A DNA stretch of 24,509 bases, taken from the NCBI GenBank assembly GCA_022736495.1, contig DZCR01000030.1:2339-26847 (forward strand), in the 5' to 3' direction. A model generated the notes under the pieces. The model saw nothing but the letters and a program-made list of their open reading frames with translations, searched no databases and was not told the origin of the DNA. The DNA comes from Desulfobacca acetoxidans. GTDB taxonomy: Bacteria; Desulfobacterota; Desulfobaccia; Desulfobaccales; 0-14-0-80-60-11. This document shows positions 22,941-24,509 of this stretch, in pieces (the first letter of the stretch is position 1; every line of letters starts with the position of its first letter). Both the position numbers and the translations under genes were made by a program.

Positions 22941-24294
22941 CCTCAACCGGCAAATCCTGGTGGTGGATGATGAAGCCGCAGTGCGCAGCGGCATCGCCCA
23001 GGTTTTGTCCCGTCAAAACCTGGTGGTGACCACGGCCGCCGATGCCACCCAGGCCCTGGAACATCTGGCCCATCAGCCCTTTGTTATCGTCCTGTTGGAT
23101 ATCAAGCTGCCGGACATGGACGGGGTAGAGGTGCTGAAAACCCTGCGCCAGGACTTTCCAGAAACCGAAGTCATCATGATCACCGGATATCCCACTATCC
23201 AGGGGGCGGTGGAGTGTATCAAGTTAGGGGCTCTGGACTACCTGGTAAAGCCTTTCCGGATTGATGAACTGGAAGCGGTGGTGCAGAAGGCCCTGGATCA
23301 CCTGGCACAGAAAGGGAAACCGCCCCGCGCCGAGCCCGAGGGGGCCAATGACCTGGGTCTGGATTTCATCATTGGCGACAGTCCTACCATGCGAAAGGTA
23401 TTTGCCAAGGTCCGACGGGCTGCGCCCAGCGACAGCACCGTCCTCTTAACCGGCGAGTCCGGCACCGGCAAAGAGCTTGTGGCCCGGGCCATCCACCTCC
23501 TCAGCCCCCGGACCGATAAGGAATTTGTTCCGGTAGACTGCTCGGCCCTGGTGGAGACCTTGTTGGAAAGCGAACTCTTCGGGCACGTCAAGGGTTCGTT
23601 TACCGGGGCCCTCCAGACCAAACACGGTCTCTTCGAACTGGCCAACCATGGGACCTTTTTCTTCGATGAAATCAGCAACCTGAGCCATAACATCCAGGCC
23701 AAGCTCCTAAGGGTACTCCAGGAGCGGGAATTCATGAAGGTGGGGAGCCAGAGACGCATCAAACTGGACATCCGTATCATTGCCTCATCCAACCGCGATC
23801 TGAGCGAGGCCATTAAGTCGGGCGCCTTCAGGGAAGACCTCTATTACCGGCTCAGCGTTATCCCCATCCACTTACCGCCCTTGCGGGAGCGCACCGGAGA
23901 CATCCCCCTCCTGGTGGACCATTTTCTTCACAAGTACAGTCAGAAAGGCCATCGGGAGATGACCGGGATTTCCAGCCGGGCCCTGAAAATGTTGAACGAT
24001 TATGCCTGGCCGGGGAACGTCCGAGAGTTGGAACATACCATCGAGCGCATTCTGATCCTGGAAGATGGAGCCATCATCCAACCGGAACATTTGCCCAGTT
24101 TCATTTCGCAGCGCCAGGGGGAGTTTCAGGTCTTTTCCGACGAAAACTATACGTTGGAGGAGTTGGAAAAACGCTACATTCAGTTCATCCTGCGCCGGAC
24201 CAAGGGACGCCGCCAGGAAGCCGCCCGGATTCTGGGAATTAACCGCAAGACCCTGGGTTCCAAAATCGAAAAGTACAACCTCCGAGTGAATTAA
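22927..24294 (+). CDS. NtrC-family sigma-54-dependent response regulator
   Basis: A 455-residue transcription activator. The receiver has Asp14-15, phospho-acceptor Asp58 in LLDIKLP, and Lys108 in VKPFR. The AAA+ domain has Walker A GESGTGKE (176-183), the sigma-54 contact loop GSFTGA (223-228, a Ser variant of GAFTGA), Walker B FFFDEI (244-249) and NRDLSEAIKSGAFREDLYYR. A Fis-type helix-turn-helix ends the protein (RRQEAARILGINRKTLGSKI). It needs sigma-54 and promoters of the GG-N10-GC type; candidates are found at 8997 and 9467. The start is ATG 22927 with AAGGGTG ahead; open frame upstream lies inside the kinase gene. It overlaps the hybrid kinase by 14 bases and is the last of the signalling block. 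Confidence 0.95.
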   Translation: MKKSDLNRQILVVDDEAAVRSGIAQVLSRQNLVVTTAADATQALEHLAHQPFVIVLLDIKLPDMDGVEVLKTLRQDFPETEVIMITGYPTIQGAVECIKLGALDYLVKPFRIDELEAVVQKALDHLAQKGKPPRAEPEGANDLGLDFIIGDSPTMRKVFAKVRRAAPSDSTVLLTGESGTGKELVARAIHLLSPRTDKEFVPVDCSALVETLLESELFGHVKGSFTGALQTKHGLFELANHGTFFFDEISNLSHNIQAKLLRVLQEREFMKVGSQRRIKLDIRIIASSNRDLSEAIKSGAFREDLYYRLSVIPIHLPPLRERTGDIPLLVDHFLHKYSQKGHREMTGISSRALKMLNDYAWPGNVRELEHTIERILILEDGAIIQPEHLPSFISQRQGEFQVFSDENYTLEELEKRYIQFILRRTKGRRQEAARILGINRKTLGSKIEKYNLRVN

Positions 24295-24395
24295 GGCTCG
24301 TCCGCAAAACCGGGCGGAAAGCGCGTATGCGTTACTTTAACCGCAATAGGCGCGTCAGGCATGGTAAATGCTTTTGACATTCCCGGCTGATCCTC

Positions 24396-24424
24396 TTGAC
24401 ACCGTCTGATGGGTGAGATATATA
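24396..24424 (+). promoter_or_regulatory. Strong sigma-70 promoter for tRNA-Glu
   Basis: A perfect TTGACA (24396-24401), 17-base spacer and TATATA (24419-24424; TATAAA overlaps it at 24421). Transcription would begin around 24431, only a few bases ahead of the tRNA, leaving almost no 5' leader. Confidence 0.75.
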
Positions 24425-24433
24425 AATTTGCGC

Positions 24434-24509
24434 GGTCCCATCGTCTAGAGGCCTAGGACACCGCCCTCTCACGGCGGAGACACGGGTTCGATTCCCGTTG
24501 GGACTACCA
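24434..24509 (+). tRNA. tRNA-Glu (anticodon CTC)
   Basis: A complete 76-base tRNA. Acceptor arms GGTCCCA (24434-24440) and TGGGACT pair fully with a terminal G-U. The anticodon stem CCGCC/GGCGG (24461-24465, 24473-24477) carries the loop CTCTCAC, so the anticodon is CTC (24468-24470), reading GAG. The T-arm ACGGGTTCGATTCCCGT is standard. The discriminator A and CCA are encoded, and CCA is the last triplet of the window. Confidence 0.97.

Noticed and set aside
24297..24318. Terminator after the NtrC-family gene (TCCGC...GCGGA)
   Set aside because: Only five pairs with a large loop and no T-run; not enough to call.
1..24509. CRISPR arrays, insertion sequences, prophage or integrase genes
   Set aside because: None was seen; no regularly spaced repeats, transposase motifs or att-like duplications of the tRNA end are in the window.

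Overview
The window reads as chromosomal DNA from an anaerobic, GC-rich Desulfobacterota ('Deltaproteobacteria'), most plausibly a sulfate reducer or syntroph that uses the Wood-Ljungdahl pathway. This is inferred from an operon of methylenetetrahydrofolate reductase and HdrA/MvhD proteins, an in-frame TGA that looks like selenocysteine, PAS-rich soluble kinases with an NtrC-type regulator, and a PEP-CTERM tail. No taxonomic marker was searched.

Layout. (1) 1-6.6 kb, + strand: the 3' part of metG, an NlpC/P60 lipoprotein, a small exported protein, moaA, then a surface-glycosylation group (GT2 glycosyltransferase, small membrane protein, GT-C-like membrane protein) and a short ORF ending in a PEP-CTERM signal. 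(2) 6.7-8.8 kb, - strand: a glycine-zipper lipoprotein, a small periplasmic protein and an aldo/keto reductase with a C-terminal ferredoxin domain. (3) 8.83-9.54 kb: an AT-rich, largely non-coding region with two sigma-54-like promoter candidates, palindromes, a tandem imperfect repeat and a possible 48-residue membrane peptide. (4) 9.5-17.4 kb, + strand: a degenerate receiver protein, MetF-like protein 1, a 1488-residue double HdrA with a GltD/NfnB-like module inserted, MvhD with a probable selenocysteine at a TGA, MetV and MetF 2. Several of these genes overlap by ATGA. (5) 17.4-24.3 kb, + strand: a signalling block of CheY-like receiver, multi-ACT-domain protein, four-PAS histidine kinase, receiver-PAS-kinase hybrid and sigma-54-dependent NtrC-family activator. 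(6) tRNA-Glu(CTC) with a strong sigma-70 promoter, ending exactly at the window edge.

How it works together (inference). HdrA-MvhD-MetV-MetF resembles the MetFV-HdrABC-MvhD type of methylene-THF reductase described in acetogens, but no hdrB or hdrC is present here. Instead HdrA is doubled and carries a pyridine-nucleotide oxidoreductase module. That suggests a soluble flavin/Fe-S complex coupling NAD(P)H, MvhD-delivered electrons and methyl/methylene-THF chemistry. The downstream kinases and sigma-54 activator are natural candidates to control this operon through the promoter-like sites in front of it. The most notable sequence-level point is that MvhD is cut by a TGA, so ordinary gene calling would lose its N-terminus and redox motif.
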